Of a DNA stretch of 64,000 nucleotides, positions 1-11,555 are shown one piece after another. The stretch is taken from contig CM070719.1 in NCBI GenBank assembly GCA_036346275.1, forward strand, positions 16,905,185 to 16,969,184. Direction: 5' to 3'. The number at the start of each line of letters is the position of its first letter. Position 1 is the first letter of the stretch. The notes below the pieces were generated by a model that was not told the DNA's origin, ran no database searches, and saw only the letters and a list, made by a program, of their open reading frames with translations. The position numbers and the translations under genes are program-made. The stretch is from Otatea glauca. Its lineage: Eukaryota > Streptophyta > Magnoliopsida > Poales > Poaceae.

Positions 1-1309
1 GCATCACACACTTAAGATTTTTCATGCTCAAACCATTTTCGGATGCAAAAGCTCGAGAGACAAATGAATGCGAAGCTCTGAATCAAATAATCTTTATTGC
101 AGTCATCGAGTTTACCAAAAACTTACCCATCTGACGTCGATGCTTCACAGGCTCCATCGGCGGTGATGTGGTTGACTCGCCTCGAATAGTAGCTTGAGGC
201 GTTGCTCACCTGCTGTCGGCTCCTCGATTTGCTCCCGTCATCGGTGCCTTAGCACGTGTCGTTCCAAGGTTGAAACGTACTGGCGTGATACCTCCTTTCT
301 GGGGACATCTATTAGCATAAGGCCCCAGCTCATTGCAACTGTAGCACCTTCTGGCAGCTGACTGCTGCACTCCTCCTTGAGCATTGTTACCCTGAACCGG
401 CGTATGATAACTCTATCCTGGTGGTCGCGGTGCAGGTGTTGCTGGTTTGTTAATAGCTTGCGGTTGGAACTTAGCAAACTGTTGCAGGGTCATCCTCATT
501 CGTAGGTGGTTAGGGCGTCCACCTGGGTTAGTCATCAAGCGCTTGCGATTTTCCCCAAGCTCCCTGCGCTTATCCTCCAGAATCAAAGCCTTGTTTACCA
601 ATTCTTGAAAATCTGGAAAAGTGTGGGTAATCAGCCCCACTTGCAGTCCAGAGTTTAATCGCTTCATGAATCGGGACTGCCTAGCCTTGTCCGTCGCTAC
701 AACTTCAGGAGCATAGCGAGCTAACTGCGTGAATTTGTTGAAGTAATCAGCCACCGGTTGGCCTCCTTGCTTAAGCGCCCTGAATTCTTCCTTTTTCAGG
801 TCCATCATTCCTTCTGGTATGTGGTATTGGCGAAAGGCCGTTGCGAATTCTTCCCACGTGATTTCCATGGGTGCCTCGTGAGTAGCGCAGTAGTTCTCCC
901 ACCACTCTGCAGCTGTTACCTCAAGCTGATGGGATGCATAAAGAACCTTCTCATGCCCTTCACATTGCGTGATGTACAACTTCCTCTCAATGGTTCTCAG
1001 CCAATCATCTGCTTCCAAGGGGTTGACGTTGCTCGAGAATGTTGGCGGTCGGGTCCTCATAAAGTCTGACAATTTGGAATAAGGACGAGGTCCGCCGTTA
1101 TTAATCTGAGTAGCGGGGTTGTTGACTGCAGCCATATTGGTCATCTGCTGCATCATAGTCTGCATCAACTGAGTTTGCGCAGCGAGAAAAGCTCCCAAGT
1201 TCTGCATATCCACTGGCGGTGCTTGCTGCGGTGGCGCTCCTTCATTGGGATTATTGCCTGAGCGCAGACCACTTCCTGAAGCCCCATTGTTGCTGCGAGT
1301 GTTCACCAT
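1..1309 (-). pseudogene. gag and start of protease, Tekay-like, with stops and a frameshift
   Basis: The reading frame begins with MVNTRSNN at 1309. It has a Gln/Met-rich N-terminus and then a retrotransposon gag domain (about residues 75-260) with RPYSKLSDFMRTRPPTF, AAEWWENY and HIPEGMMDLKKEEFRALKQG. Gag packages element RNA. A TAG at 415-413 breaks the frame, which then continues in phase into a zinc knuckle at about 346-305, read as CYSCNELGPYANRC. The usual His of CCHC is Pro here. A TGA follows near 195. At about 90-70 the aspartic protease begins; a one-base loss at the DSG active site shifts the frame before ASHSFVSRAF. Gene family is certain; function is lost. Confidence 0.88.
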
Positions 1310-2500
1310 CTGCTTGATTGCTTCTTGGGTTAGGAAAGATAGATGTAGCATAGATAAGATGCAAGAATTTCTAAAGGGGGAAACAGTTAAACCCAACTTA
1401 AATAATCTTTATTATTATTACTTGGTATGGTTGCTTACAATGCCTAAGGGCTTTGCAACACATACTGCACACTCAGCAAACAATTAAGAACCAAACTAAA
1501 CATGCAACCTTAACGTCTACTAAAAGATAAAGGCTAACTTAAAGACGCGACTCAACACTCGAGTCTCAACACAACTCTAAGACCGACTCTCACTCATCCA
1601 GCCACCCTGGCTGAGACTGATCCGATGCATACACCGGTGAGTGGGCTGGCATGGGTGCGAACCTATCCTGGTGACCCTCTGCTGGCTCCTCAGGCTCCCA
1701 CTCACGCTCTTCCGGGTCTTCTTCTTCCTCTTCTTCTTCTTCGGCGACCTCATCCGTCTCCTGGACGACCTGATCTGCTATCTCCTCGGCTACCTGCAAG
1801 GCCTCCTCCAACTCACCGATGACTCTGGCTGCGGCGTCACGGGTCTTTTGAAGCTCTCGCTCCGCCACTCTCGGCGCCTCACCGCTGTCTCCGGCTCTGC
1901 GCAGTGTCCCTCGGTGATCCTCCGGCGGTGGCGAACTCGGAAGGTGTCTGCGTGCACACCCCTCCACGATCCGTTGACGCCGCACGCTTCGCCTTTGTCG
2001 GGTGAAGTCGAAACACGGTGTCGCGGCTCGTAGGCGTAGTCGTGGCGGATCCGTCGTGAGACAAGTCTAGCGACCTCCGAACTCCGGCCTCGTAAGTGAA
2101 CCTCCGGGCGGTGATGTGGATCGGTCAGTGGTCTCGTCGCACTCGGCGAAGATGATCGACTTGCGTAAGAATCCCGATGCACACCGTTGGCGTTCGGTTG
2201 CTTCCTCGGTAGAGCGGACGATCAAAGCCTCCAATCACTTGAAGAACTCTCCACAGCTCCATGGCGTAGCCACCCTGCCTCAACTCGAAAGACTGGAAGA
2301 TCGGCATCTATTCAAAACAAAATTTTGAATAAGATCTCCACTCGAAACGGCAACGAAAAGAAGGTAATTTAACAAGGATGAGAGTAGAGGGATGAGATAA
2401 GCCAAGAGTTTCTTATTAGTCAATTTCACCTTTTTCTTTAGAAAATAATTTTGGACACTCCTAAGAGATACCAACTACCTAGGGCCAAGACCTATAGTTA
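1310..2500 (-). other. Untranslated leader of Tekay-like element
   Basis: About 1.2 kb between the primer-binding site and the gag start. It has an acidic-repeat frame (Glu-rich, about 1700-1760 on the minus strand, from a GAA/GAG run) and several chance frames. No known domain is visible. Confidence 0.6.
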
Positions 2501-2517
2501 GTATGGCTCTGATACCA
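2501..2517 (-). other. Primer-binding site, initiator tRNA-Met
   Basis: Minus-strand TGGTATCAGAGCCATAC lies 4 nt inside the LTR end. It matches the usual plant site complementary to the 3' end of initiator tRNA-Met and fixes the element's orientation and the inner LTR boundary. Confidence 0.9.
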
Positions 2518-4614
2518 CCTCTGTCGGGACCCGAATTTGCAAACCCGGACCCTCTGTGTGTACCGCACTAGTCCAGGATCACGCTAGTGCACACAGGCTC
2601 AACATAGATGCTATCATAGTCATACACAGCGAAATATAGCATAACTTTAATAATTAATAGTAACTGTTGTCTTACATGAATAATGCCTCACAGGGCTTAA
2701 ATAAAAAGTATCAATGAAAAGCAGCGGAAATAGAATAAACGCAGTGGCGTTCCAGTTCGCCACAGGCAACTGACGAGGCTCGGACCCTAAGCATTCGCAT
2801 CCATATAATCCTCCTCCACGAAGGGCGTAGATTCCTCCTCTTCTGAAGTTGTTGTTGTTGGGGTGAGTACATAAAGCACTCAACAAGTTGTGCACAATAA
2901 TGCAAGTCTAATATTCTATATGCTTGGCTTAATCCAAAGGAATGGCTAATAAGGGTATTTTGCAATAAAGCAGCATTTAACAAGAATACAATAAATAGAT
3001 TGGAAAGCGATAAAACAAATCTGATAATTAATAAATTCAGCATTTCAAGTAACCAAGTTTCTCAATCCTAAATCATTTTCACTTTCCATGGCACCTTGCC
3101 ATCCCAATAGGTTTTGTTTAACAAAAGTCTAACCCTTAACTGTAATTCGAGCATTTCCCAATACAGTGAGCACGGCTATTCGAATAGATTGTACACTCTG
3201 CGGAGGTTATGCACTTTACCCACGATACAACCAAACACCACCAAGGCGAGTGATCGCAACAAAGCCTTTACAATGCTACACCTAGACCCGATCTTTGCTC
3301 GCTAAGGTTTCAACATCAAGGATTAAACCACCACAACAGGGCCCCCTCTTGCGCCATGTGAGTTAAACGTAACCGGGACTCACTATTCACCACGACAAGA
3401 TCAAAAATCTAGGTTTCACAAATTATTCAGCTAGGTGTCCCATTCCGGACATGTGGTTGCAAGAAGGACTCAGTCAAAGGCTTGCAAGGTTAAGTCCTTA
3501 AGGTGATTAAGGCAAGACTTCCACATACCCACCCAACCTGGCCCACCTTGGCACACTGCCTTGCCACTTGCCCCAATCTAAAAGCATTACCACCCAGTTG
3601 ATTACCAAGCACCACATGCCATCAACATTTCAATCTAGATGTGTGACCTCCTCGCCACGACAACTTGATATCACGGTGCGACAAAGACATGACAAACCAA
3701 TTCATAAACATTGTTCCATATTCCATTAGTCAAGATTAAGTATCAACATTCGGACACATGTGATGGCGTGGCATGGCTAAGCAATCTATGACGGTCTAAC
3801 TAGCCCATGTTGATTATTAATATTAACCAACTATAGTTCCACATCCTAGGGTGACAAATAGATCATGGCATATAATTGACAAGGTATGATTTAATTCAAA
3901 TAGGCATATTATCTAATTCCCAGATTAATTGAAATCATTTATACACATAAATTATCATGCATAAAGTTTAAGAGACAAAATAGCAATTTGGTGAAAATTA
4001 GGTGCAACATGATCAAAGCACAACTTGCCTTGGAGTAGGTGCTGGTCTTGCTCTGAGCTTGGGTCTTGAAGTGATGAATCTTCCTCCGGATCACCGAGCA
4101 GTTCAACGTCTACGCGAAACGATGCCAAAATAGTAAATAAACACCAAAATAGAGAGCAACCAAACCTCAAAAATAAAATAAAATTCACCAATAAATATAT
4201 CTTTATTTTACAAATTTTTAGAAATTTGAATCACTCAAATCCGAGTTAAAATGCAAAAGATATAGCCTTTTGAAGTTTGAATAAATACTGAAAATACAGA
4301 AAATAGAATAACCGATCTTTCTGAATTATTTTTCTATTGGAAAAGATCTTTATTGCGCAACGCTGACGTCAGCCCTGAGTCAGACCAATCAGGCGCTGAC
4401 ACGTCGCCTTGTCCATGGACTCGGTCCACGGGACCACCTCTGGTCCACCGTGGACGCGGCTCACGGCGCCTCGCATCACGCGCCCGACACGCGGCGCGCG
4501 ATCGGTCGTCTGCGGCGCCGCGCGTGCGATGCTCGACACGCGGCGCACATCCGGCGACGATCCAGCGGCTAACGCTCTAACACACACGCGCGCGATCTCA
4601 ACCGAACAAACTGA

Positions 4615-5287
4615 TCCAACGGCCGACGCTTACGAGCCGCGTTCGCTCTTACCTAGGCGTGGCGCGATCGCGTGTCCGGCGAAGATCCAACGGTGATGAA
4701 GCTTCCGGCGAAGATGGCGGCCGACGGCGGCGGTCCGCACCGAGCGGAGGGCGATGACCACCCGAACGGCGTTTGGTAGCGACTCGGCGGGATGAAGTGG
4801 CTACCCGATGCGGCTTGACGCGACGAGCGGATCTGGAACCTATTCGTGACGGCGGCTTGACGGAGACGCAAACTAAAGAAAACGACGGCGGCGCTACGAA
4901 AAACTGCGGCGAGCTCTCGCGCGGCGACGGCGACTCGACGGCGAAGACTAGAGCGGCCCCAAGCGCAAGGCGATGAGGAACCTCGAGTGCAGCCACGCCT
5001 TTTATAGCCTCGGCATGCGCGCTAAAGCGGCAACCCTAGACAATCCCGGCGGAGGCGCGCGCGAAACGAAACCGGATCGGGGCGGCGGCGGCGACCGTTC
5101 GATCCAAGATGAGCGGCCACGATTAGATCCGAATCGATACGATCCGATCCGCTCCTTCCAAATCCAACGGGCGAGATCTAAACTTACCAAAACAACGCGA
5201 AGCGATCCCGACCACTTGATCTCGATCCAACGGCTCGCAGCACTAGGGTTACGCGATGAAGCGGACTGCCCGATCTTCATCCAACGG
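4615..5287. promoter_or_regulatory. Cluster of TCCAACGG (MSA-like) motifs
   Basis: Exact TCCAACGG occurs at 4615-4622, 4686-4693, 5163-5170, 5226-5233 and 5280-5287. Three copies lie about 155-280 bp upstream of the TATA box and two lie downstream. The motif fits the plant mitosis-specific activator core (YCYAACGGYYA), which R1R2R3-Myb factors bind in either orientation. Function is inferred only. Confidence 0.4.
4999..5007 (-). promoter_or_regulatory. TATA box of Tekay-like 5' LTR
   Basis: Minus-strand CTATAAAAG in a GC-rich setting, about 680 bp into the LTR. Sister LTRs have CTATAAAAG (37181-37173, minus) or TATAAGT (43298-43304, plus) at comparable places. This suggests transcription starts just below 4980 on the minus strand. 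Confidence 0.6.
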
Positions 5288-5684
5288 TCACACGCGCGGC
5301 GGCGGCGAAGCGGGCTGACGGACCGCACCGAAATAGGCCACGCACGCACAGTGCTCGACTTGGCCCAGTACTGTTCACTCTGATTTTCCAACGCTTTTCG
5401 ATTTAAAATAATTCTCGAAATTAGATTAATCTATTTTAAGTAATTAAAATATCAGGAAAAATCCCAGAAAATTTCTCATAAATACTTTGAGACATTCTGA
5501 GCTCAAATAAAATATTTTTGGTAAAACTTTATATTAACTTTATCTATATATATCTAGTTTTCACCAAAGGTTCAATATACTTAATTAAAATAAATTCAAA
5601 TAATTTCTGGAAAAATCCAATAAATTCAGAAAATCACCAAAATGCACATAAGTGAAATTATAGGCCAAATTTTGGGATGTTACA

Positions 5685-5907
5685 GAGCGCGAGTGCGACT
5701 CTCCTACCGGCTTTTCCTGATTCTGCTGGATGGCCGCCGCCGTCACCATAGCCTTGATCTGGGCCACGATCGGGGCCGCCGGGCTATCAGATGCAATCAT
5801 CGGGTCCAACATGTCGAGGAGCGTCTTGGAGGCGACGACGTTCTGCTGTGGCGTATGGAAGACACCTTGGTCTCCCAATCAGGATTATAGGATGTCTTCG
5901 CGGACAT
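5685..5907 (-). pseudogene. N-terminus of Tat-like gag, truncated
   Basis: A minus-strand ATG at 5907 opens MSAKTSYNPDWETKVSSI. After a frame change the sequence continues with TPQQNVVASKTLLDMLDPM and a Gln-rich stretch until the inserted LTR at 5684. The start and setting fit a gag N-terminus, but no conserved gag core is present, so the call depends on position behind LTR and primer site. Confidence 0.45.
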
Positions 5908-6285
5908 GGCGGCCGCGAGATCGAAGCGATCGCGTCTGTGCCTCCTAACCCTTACGAAGAAGACGATCTTCCTCCGCAACTTCTTGAATCTCTTACTGGC
6001 GTTGGAGATCGGTTTTTTGTTCTTCTATCGCGAAGATGCCACGAAAATCGCAGCGATTCCTCGCGATGCCGACTGGTTTGCTGGCCGAGTCAAAAAGACA
6101 TACCTGAGATGTATTGGCCTGACCTTTACCAGATTGGATCTGGTTTAGGTCTAGGCAGACAAGTTCTCCGCGCGCATCTGCGACGACGTCCAGGCTTCCA
6201 AAGCGGAAAGCCTGGCCGGAGATGAAGGTGGTGATGATTCCACTGGTTGCTGCCATCGAGTCTGTAGGAAAAGATTATAGCGCTT

Positions 6286-6303
6286 CCCCTACCTGGCGCG
6301 CCA
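6286..6303 (-). other. Primer-binding site of Tat-like element
   Basis: Minus-strand TGGCGCGCCAGGTAGGGG, 2 nt inside the LTR end. It is the type of site seen in RIRE2-like grass gypsy elements; I believe it pairs with a tRNA-Arg but cannot check this. Confidence 0.65.
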
Positions 6304-6305
6304 AC

Positions 6306-6841
6306 TGTCGACTTTTATAGTCGACAATAAATTTATGGGGCAGGCGCTAGATCTCAAACTCGAAGGTGACACAAGACAAGGGTTTAGACAGGTTCAGGCT
6401 CTCGACGGAAGAGGTAATACCCTAATCCTGTGTGCTGGGATTATGCGGATCTTTTGGATCTAAGATTGCTCAAAGCGCAATGTGCTCTGGGCGATATGTG
6501 ATATGTGTTGTGTTGTCCCTGTTGTTGCCCGCCCTCTCCCTTATATAGTGGGGGTGGGGCGGTTTACAGAGTCCCGATCGGTTAAGAGATTCCGATCGGT
6601 TATATGATTCTAATCGGTTACAAGATAGAGTTTACATCTTTATCTACCCTGTTAACAACTCGGATTACAACCGTATCTTTTATATCTAAATATACATTCA
6701 ACTGTCTATAGGATGTATCCCCTTGCGCACGGCAGCAAGACTTGGCGTGGAGCTCATCCTCTGGGCCCTCTACTTGGGCCTGTCTTCTCCTCAGGCGATG
6801 ATGGGCCGGTCATGAAGATACCTGGTTTCATATATTCCACA
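6306..6841 (-). repeat. 5' LTR of Tat-like element (536 bp)
   Basis: On the minus strand it starts TGTGGAATATATGAAACC and ends AAAAGTCGACA, directly before the primer site. A minus-strand TATA box is present. The outer boundary at 6841 is less certain than the inner one because only one LTR is in view. Confidence 0.6.
6541..6547 (-). promoter_or_regulatory. TATA box of Tat-like LTR
   Basis: Minus-strand TATATAA followed by GGGAGAGGGCGGG, with an orientation that agrees with the primer-binding site. Confidence 0.55.
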
Positions 6842-9017
6842 GATCCCCAAGACTCGGTCTCGATCCATCGCTGTTTAGCCGCCTCCTCGTGTCGTTTTCT
6901 TCCTCGCTAGCAAACAAAAGCTGCCAGAGCCGAAGCAGCTGTGATGTCATCAACCCAAGCCAACCGCCCCGTCAGTCGTGACATCATCGCCCACGTGTGT
7001 GCCTGTGAATGCCAGGTCAGCGCTAACGTGTCGTCCACGTCATTGCTTGCGTGGCGAGATTTAATCTTGAGTTTGACTTGTGGGCCTCATTTGTCAGTCA
7101 CCCGAACCCATGAACCTAGTCCATCATGGACCAGAGCCTTTCCGTGGACTTGGTCCATAGACCATGGGCCCTATTTAAGCCTCAGCCTTTTTCCCGAATT
7201 TCTTTTATTTTCAGAAATCGAAAAATCCGTGGGTCACACTTGTCGATCTCAAATTTTCTCTCGCCTTTTATTTTCTTGATTTTCTCTCCTGTTCAATCTG
7301 CTGGAAACCTATTCTCCTTCATACAAACTTTGATTGAACCTATTCAAATTTCTAAATTCATATAAAATCAAGCTCTTCATTCCAGAGCTATCTATTTTTA
7401 ATTTGGAGTTTGTTTGGGTCTCTGTTTGTTATTTATTTATATTTGTTTCTCTCTTTTTTTGGCAGATGTTGATTCTCAGGGAGTGAACAAAGAGTTGGAA
7501 GATCAAGACTCAGTAACAACTGTATACGCACAAGGCGAGTCGTAACCTTTGATCATGTTCAAACTTATGTTTGCAGATGTACTTTATTTTATGCAAATTG
7601 TGTGCTATTTCTATATAAATGATTATTTACTGGGAATAGCTAAATACCTATATTTCATTATGCCACCTAGAATATTTGCGTACCCTATATCCATTGTTAC
7701 CCTTGGTTGGGACATTGATAGTTGGATATAAATGTATTACGAACAATTGGGTTATAAATGTATTACGAACAATTGGGTTATCGTAGCTATTCTTAGACAT
7801 GCTTAGTCGTACGATGGGTCGTATCACATGATGAAATTATGATAATCTTGACTTAATGAGATATGGAATTGTAGCGAGTAGCCACTATTGTAAAATTTTC
7901 TGTGCCATGGCTGGGTATGCCATTGGTATTAGTTAAACAAAATAGTTTTCATTCGGGCAAGTGATCGTGCAGTAAAAGGGGTGCGATTAACACATTTGGG
8001 ATGTAGATGTCTCATCCGAGACTATTTAAGGACTTAATCTTGTGCGCTACTGAATTGGGCCTAAACGTAGAATCACATTTCTAGTATAGGACAGACCTGG
8101 CTAAATCACCTGTAGTATATTTGTGCTCTCCTGCATGATTGAATTAGAGGGTTACTCCAATGGGCGTGCGAGCAGAGGGTTACTCTGACTCGATGAGACA
8201 CCGGGATGTACGGTGATGATTGGAGGGTTATTCCATTCTCTTGAACTGTCATTAAAGATGTGAGATACGTGCTCATCCCAGAGTTGAGTGGATATACTCA
8301 CTTGCTAGGGTGGTGCTAGCGTGCAGTAGTGTAAAGTCCTTGTTATGATTTTTTTAGTCGTACACCTACGGAAGTGTCAAATAGACAATCAAAGATAAGC
8401 ATATCCTATGGGTAAAACAGTATAACCTCTGCAGATTGTAAAACTATTCGAATAGCCATGTCCACGGTCGTAGACGTGCCTAGTAATTTCACATGAGATA
8501 TAGTTTTTCATAAAAATGTTGGAAGGTGGAATAGTTGTAAAATGAATGGGGAGCTATTTGTGATTGGGATGTCTAAAAATTAACACTCATGAGTAGGGGT
8601 GCAATCGGCTCGGATTCGGTCGAATATCACTCTTTCTATATCCTAAACCATATTTTTTGTTGGATTCGGAATTGGATTTGGATAGTACCGGATATGAATA
8701 CGACGCGGATAATATCGATCACGGATTCGATTCGAATACATAGCGGAATCGATACGGTATAGAATAATTTTTGTCGGATAACGCGTGAAAACAGATACCG
8801 TATAAAGCACACATATAGCACTGATAACATGTTTTCATGAAAGAGACAATGAGACAAGTCGATAATATTTGGATTACATCATACAGACATACAGACAGAA
8901 GAATCAACATGACACAATCATATATAAGAGTTCAAAGTCCAAAGCGGCTAAGGCAGGCTGGTAACATCTCAAGAAACAACAAGTGCATGACCATGGCTAC
9001 TTATCCTCGACAAGCAC

Positions 9018-9050
9018 TCATTCATTATCAGCTGCAACCATAGTCTCATC
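9018..9050 (-). pseudogene. Possible captured last exon
   Basis: A minus-strand acceptor TTTTGTAG is followed by a short open segment DETMVAADNE and a TGA at 9020-9018. It lies on the same strand as, and downstream of, the exon at 9683-9816. The phases of the two do not match, so internal exons may be missing. At 33 nt the call is tentative. Confidence 0.25.
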
Positions 9051-9682
9051 CTACAAAACAAATGGTAACAAGAGTGCAAGACATGTTTAATATTAATAAA
9101 AAAATTCAACACTGCACGTAGATCACCATCAAAAAAGAACAATCCCATACGCCCATAGGTACACAATAACAAACGCGAGGCAAAATCTCAACTCTGGCTT
9201 CACCCTCTCTTTTTTTATTACTTGCTCTGCTTAACCATTATAATCAGTGTCATCGAGGAACTAGTATGGAAGCATGCTTACTATGAGCAACTAGTGACTA
9301 TTGCCCTAACAAGAATTACAGGACTATGTTAATTTATTTGATTTTTCATAGCAAAGTATATCAAGAGATTATAAATAAAAAAAAAGTGCACGATAAGGAG
9401 TACCGAATGTTAGCTCACTCATCCCCAGATTGGTTCATAAAATTCACTAGTGTGAATCCAGAACATGACACACGACAGTCCCCAAAACACAATAGTAATC
9501 GCACAACTACATCAGTATCAACATAGCATCGGGTTAACGTAAAACAGCATCCAATCACCGTAAGCATAAAACATCTCGAATCGAATTAATAACGACACCA
9601 CCGTCGCTTAATCAAACAACCAATAGGCGCTAACTTTGTTAGAGCAAGCATTAAATCGCTAGCTGAACAGTTCAGGAACTAC

Positions 9683-9816
9683 CTTCTGACGCTGATGAAG
9701 GGCGAGGACAGCGAGCGGCGGCGGCGGAAAGGCGACGGCGCCCATAGAGGCGCAGAACACGTGCACCTCCGCAGCTGCATAGGCGCGAGAGCCGGCGTCG
9801 GTGCGGCCACCGCCAT
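9683..9816 (-). pseudogene. Captured first exon, plastid-transit-peptide-like
   Basis: On the minus strand a start codon at 9816, in a good context (CACCATGG read on the opposite strand), opens MAVAAPTPALAPMQL. The translation is rich in Ala, Pro, Ser and Arg and poor in acidic residues (RRRRSLSSPF), as in chloroplast transit peptides. It ends at AGAAG followed by a GTAGTT splice donor at 9682. I read this as exon 1 of a nuclear gene for a plastid protein picked up by the hAT-like element. The parent gene is not recognised. GC content is far above the surrounding element. Confidence 0.45.
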
Positions 9817-10894
9817 GGAGCCCACGAGCCACCTCAGCTTCCCCCCTCCCGCTCCCCCCCCTCCCACTCCCCCGCCGCCGAAACCTAAGGCGCAGGGCGC
9901 CGTCTTGGGCAACACCGGGGCGCGGCGCGGCTATGGTTCAGAGCAGGACTGAACCATTAGTCTTCAAGATTCAAATCTTAGGGAGGCGAATGGACTACGG
10001 AATGGCACCGAGAGGAGGGAGGCCGAGGCGACGAGACTGGTTATGCCTGTTGGTAAGGATCGAATATCTGAATAAATTTTACCGGATATATCCGAGAAAA
10101 GTTTCGGAATATTCTGATCCGACGATAGTAATATCCCGAATCCGAATCCAAATCCGAAATAAAGTATCCGAATCCGATACCGAATCCAAAAACTATTTGA
10201 AAAATTTATCCGAATTCGATCCGAATACATCCGGTCGATCGGTCGATTGGAAATTATTCTATCCGATTGCAACTCTACTCATGAGTTCAGTGGTTTGATG
10301 ATAGTTTTAGATGGTGATGGGTGAAGCCTCGCATGTCTATTTTATGTTGTCGACCATTAGTTTACCAGTTATTTATTATATATGTTTTAAATATGCTTTG
10401 AATCTATTTATTATATTTTAAATAATTATTTATTTCTGCAAAAGACTATATGACTGTTCCTTTGTTAAGCCTTGTATGAATATAATTGTATCATTTTTCT
10501 ACTACTTGCTGAGTACCTTATGTACTCACGGTTATACGCCTTTGTTGATCTGTTGCTAAGGAAGGACCAAGGAATACAGAATGAGGAGTACTACGAAGAC
10601 TGCGTGAAGTAGGAGTGCATTTCCCCAGACGATTGCCTGTGGCATGTCAAATGACCTAAGTTATTTTATTTTCATTGTAAGAGTTTATTTGTTTCTTAAG
10701 CCCTGTAAGGCATAGTTGTGTAAACTTTGATCATAAGGTCCGTTGCTATTATTTAATAATAATTTGTTACTTTTTTACTTAATTCGTTGTTTGGAATGAT
10801 ATTTTATCTACATTGCTATTGTGTGCACTAGAATGATCTCGGACTAATGCAGTATACACAGAGGGTTTCGTATTTAGTAATATGGGTCCCAACA

Positions 10895-11555
10895 TGAAAC
10901 TTAATATGTGTGTTGGAAATAATTTCATAATTAATTCATTGGAAAAATTCAATCGTGTGTTGAGTTGGGTACGAGACTTTTCTCCCATATTGCTTAGCTA
11001 GGTGTTGGGAAACTAACAAATAAGGGGAGCTCTTGTATGGACTCTAGTATGAGTTGGTAGCAAGGCTAGAGGTACATATGATTAGCTATGTTAGCTTATA
11101 TACATACGCACGCACGTGTATCGCATCTTTCGTGTGTTTATCGCGTGACTTGTGACGTTGTGCGGCTGCGACCCGACATGCTAAGTGTACTTCACCTTTC
11201 ACTATGTGTATCGACTATGGTACATCACTTTACACCTCGATTGCTAACATGGCACCGTGATCTTAGTGAGACACATTCTTTTGTGCTTAGTCCGTTTGCC
11301 GACAATGTGAGATACGAGGGGTTGAACTGGGGCTGTGGTACTTGATTTTTGTAGCGCTAAGGTCTCGCGAGATGGTTTTGGCTCGTGCAACAGGCGTGAG
11401 GGAGAGCAGTGTCTCCGATCCTTCATTGGCTTTTGACGATCTGCACGGGAGAGCGGCGATTTGGTTTCCAAGAAGTGCCATTCAGCCTGACTGCTCGACT
11501 TTGTCTTCGATTATCGCGCTGCTCTTATGCAGTTTCTTGTTCTTTACCAAGCCCA
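10895..11555. other. Unassigned sequence between LTR and U1
   Basis: No coding domain, LTR end or inverted repeat is evident. The 11.34-11.5 kb part is moderately GC-rich with short overlapping frames on both strands. It may be an old LTR fragment. Confidence 0.3.

Larger units (their letters stand above)
1..5684 (-). mobile_element. Ty3/gypsy chromovirus (Tekay-like), 5' part, runs off left edge
   Basis: The 5' part of an LTR retrotransposon on the minus strand. In element order it has a 5' LTR (5684 to 2522), an initiator-tRNA-Met primer site (2517 to 2501), a leader of about 1.2 kb, gag from 1309, and the start of protease at about 90 to 1. The rest of pol and the 3' LTR lie outside the window. 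The gag sequence and the 3.1-kb LTR fit the Tekay/Del chromoviruses; no chromodomain is in view, so the clade is inferred. It sits inside the 5' end of a Tat-like element (5685-6841). The coding part carries stops and a frameshift, so this copy is not autonomous. Confidence 0.9.
2522..5684 (-). repeat. 5' LTR of Tekay-like element (3163 bp)
   Basis: Read on the minus strand the LTR starts TGTAACATCCCAAAATTT at 5684 and ends GGGTCCCGACA at 2522. Close relatives in the window are 34609-37736 (minus) and 42586-45745 (plus), of nearly equal length. A GC-rich block at 4360-5380 contains the TATA box and five exact TCCAACGG motifs. Many short open frames cross this block, but none has a counterpart in the sister LTRs. 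Confidence 0.9.
5685..6841 (-). mobile_element. Ty3/gypsy Tat-like element, 5' end only
   Basis: A minus-strand 5' LTR (6841-6306), a primer site and the first few hundred bases of the internal region, cut at 5684 by the Tekay-like element. The primer site TGGCGCGCCAGGTAGGGG resembles that of RIRE2/Tat-lineage grass elements, and the 0.54-kb LTR also fits. Assignment rests on the primer site, LTR size and a gag-like N-terminus. Confidence 0.65.
8594..10277. mobile_element. Non-autonomous hAT-like transposon with captured gene sequence
   Basis: Terminal inverted repeats TAGGGGTGCAATCGG (left) and TAGAGTTGCAATCGG (right, reverse complement) differ at two positions. They are flanked by a perfect 8-bp duplication CTCATGAG (8586-8593 and 10278-10285), the hAT signature. 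Both subterminal regions are dense in ATCCGAAT/GGATTCGG repeats, as expected for transposase binding regions. No transposase is encoded. The interior is unlike the ends and includes a GC-rich exon-like segment at 9683-9816. Confidence 0.85.
6842..10894 (+). repeat. Chromovirus-like LTR, 5' truncated, split by a hAT-like element
   Basis: The body matches the plus-strand LTR at 24559-27446. Shared segments are the CTCCTTCATACAAACT block, the AATCTATTTATTAT block near 10390, the stop-rich tail with CACGGTTATACGCC, and the terminal GGGTCCCAACA at 10894. The 5' part is replaced by the Tat-like element. A TATTTAAG box lies at 7172-7179. A 1.7-kb hAT-like element interrupts it at 8594-10277. No primer site follows 10894, so it is a solo LTR or the 3' LTR of an element to the left. 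Confidence 0.75.

Noticed and set aside
9695..9952. Plus-strand Pro-rich open frame inside the hAT-like element
   Set aside because: It is the antisense of the exon-like segment; Pro runs come from a CCC/CCT tract. The minus strand has the start and splice donor.
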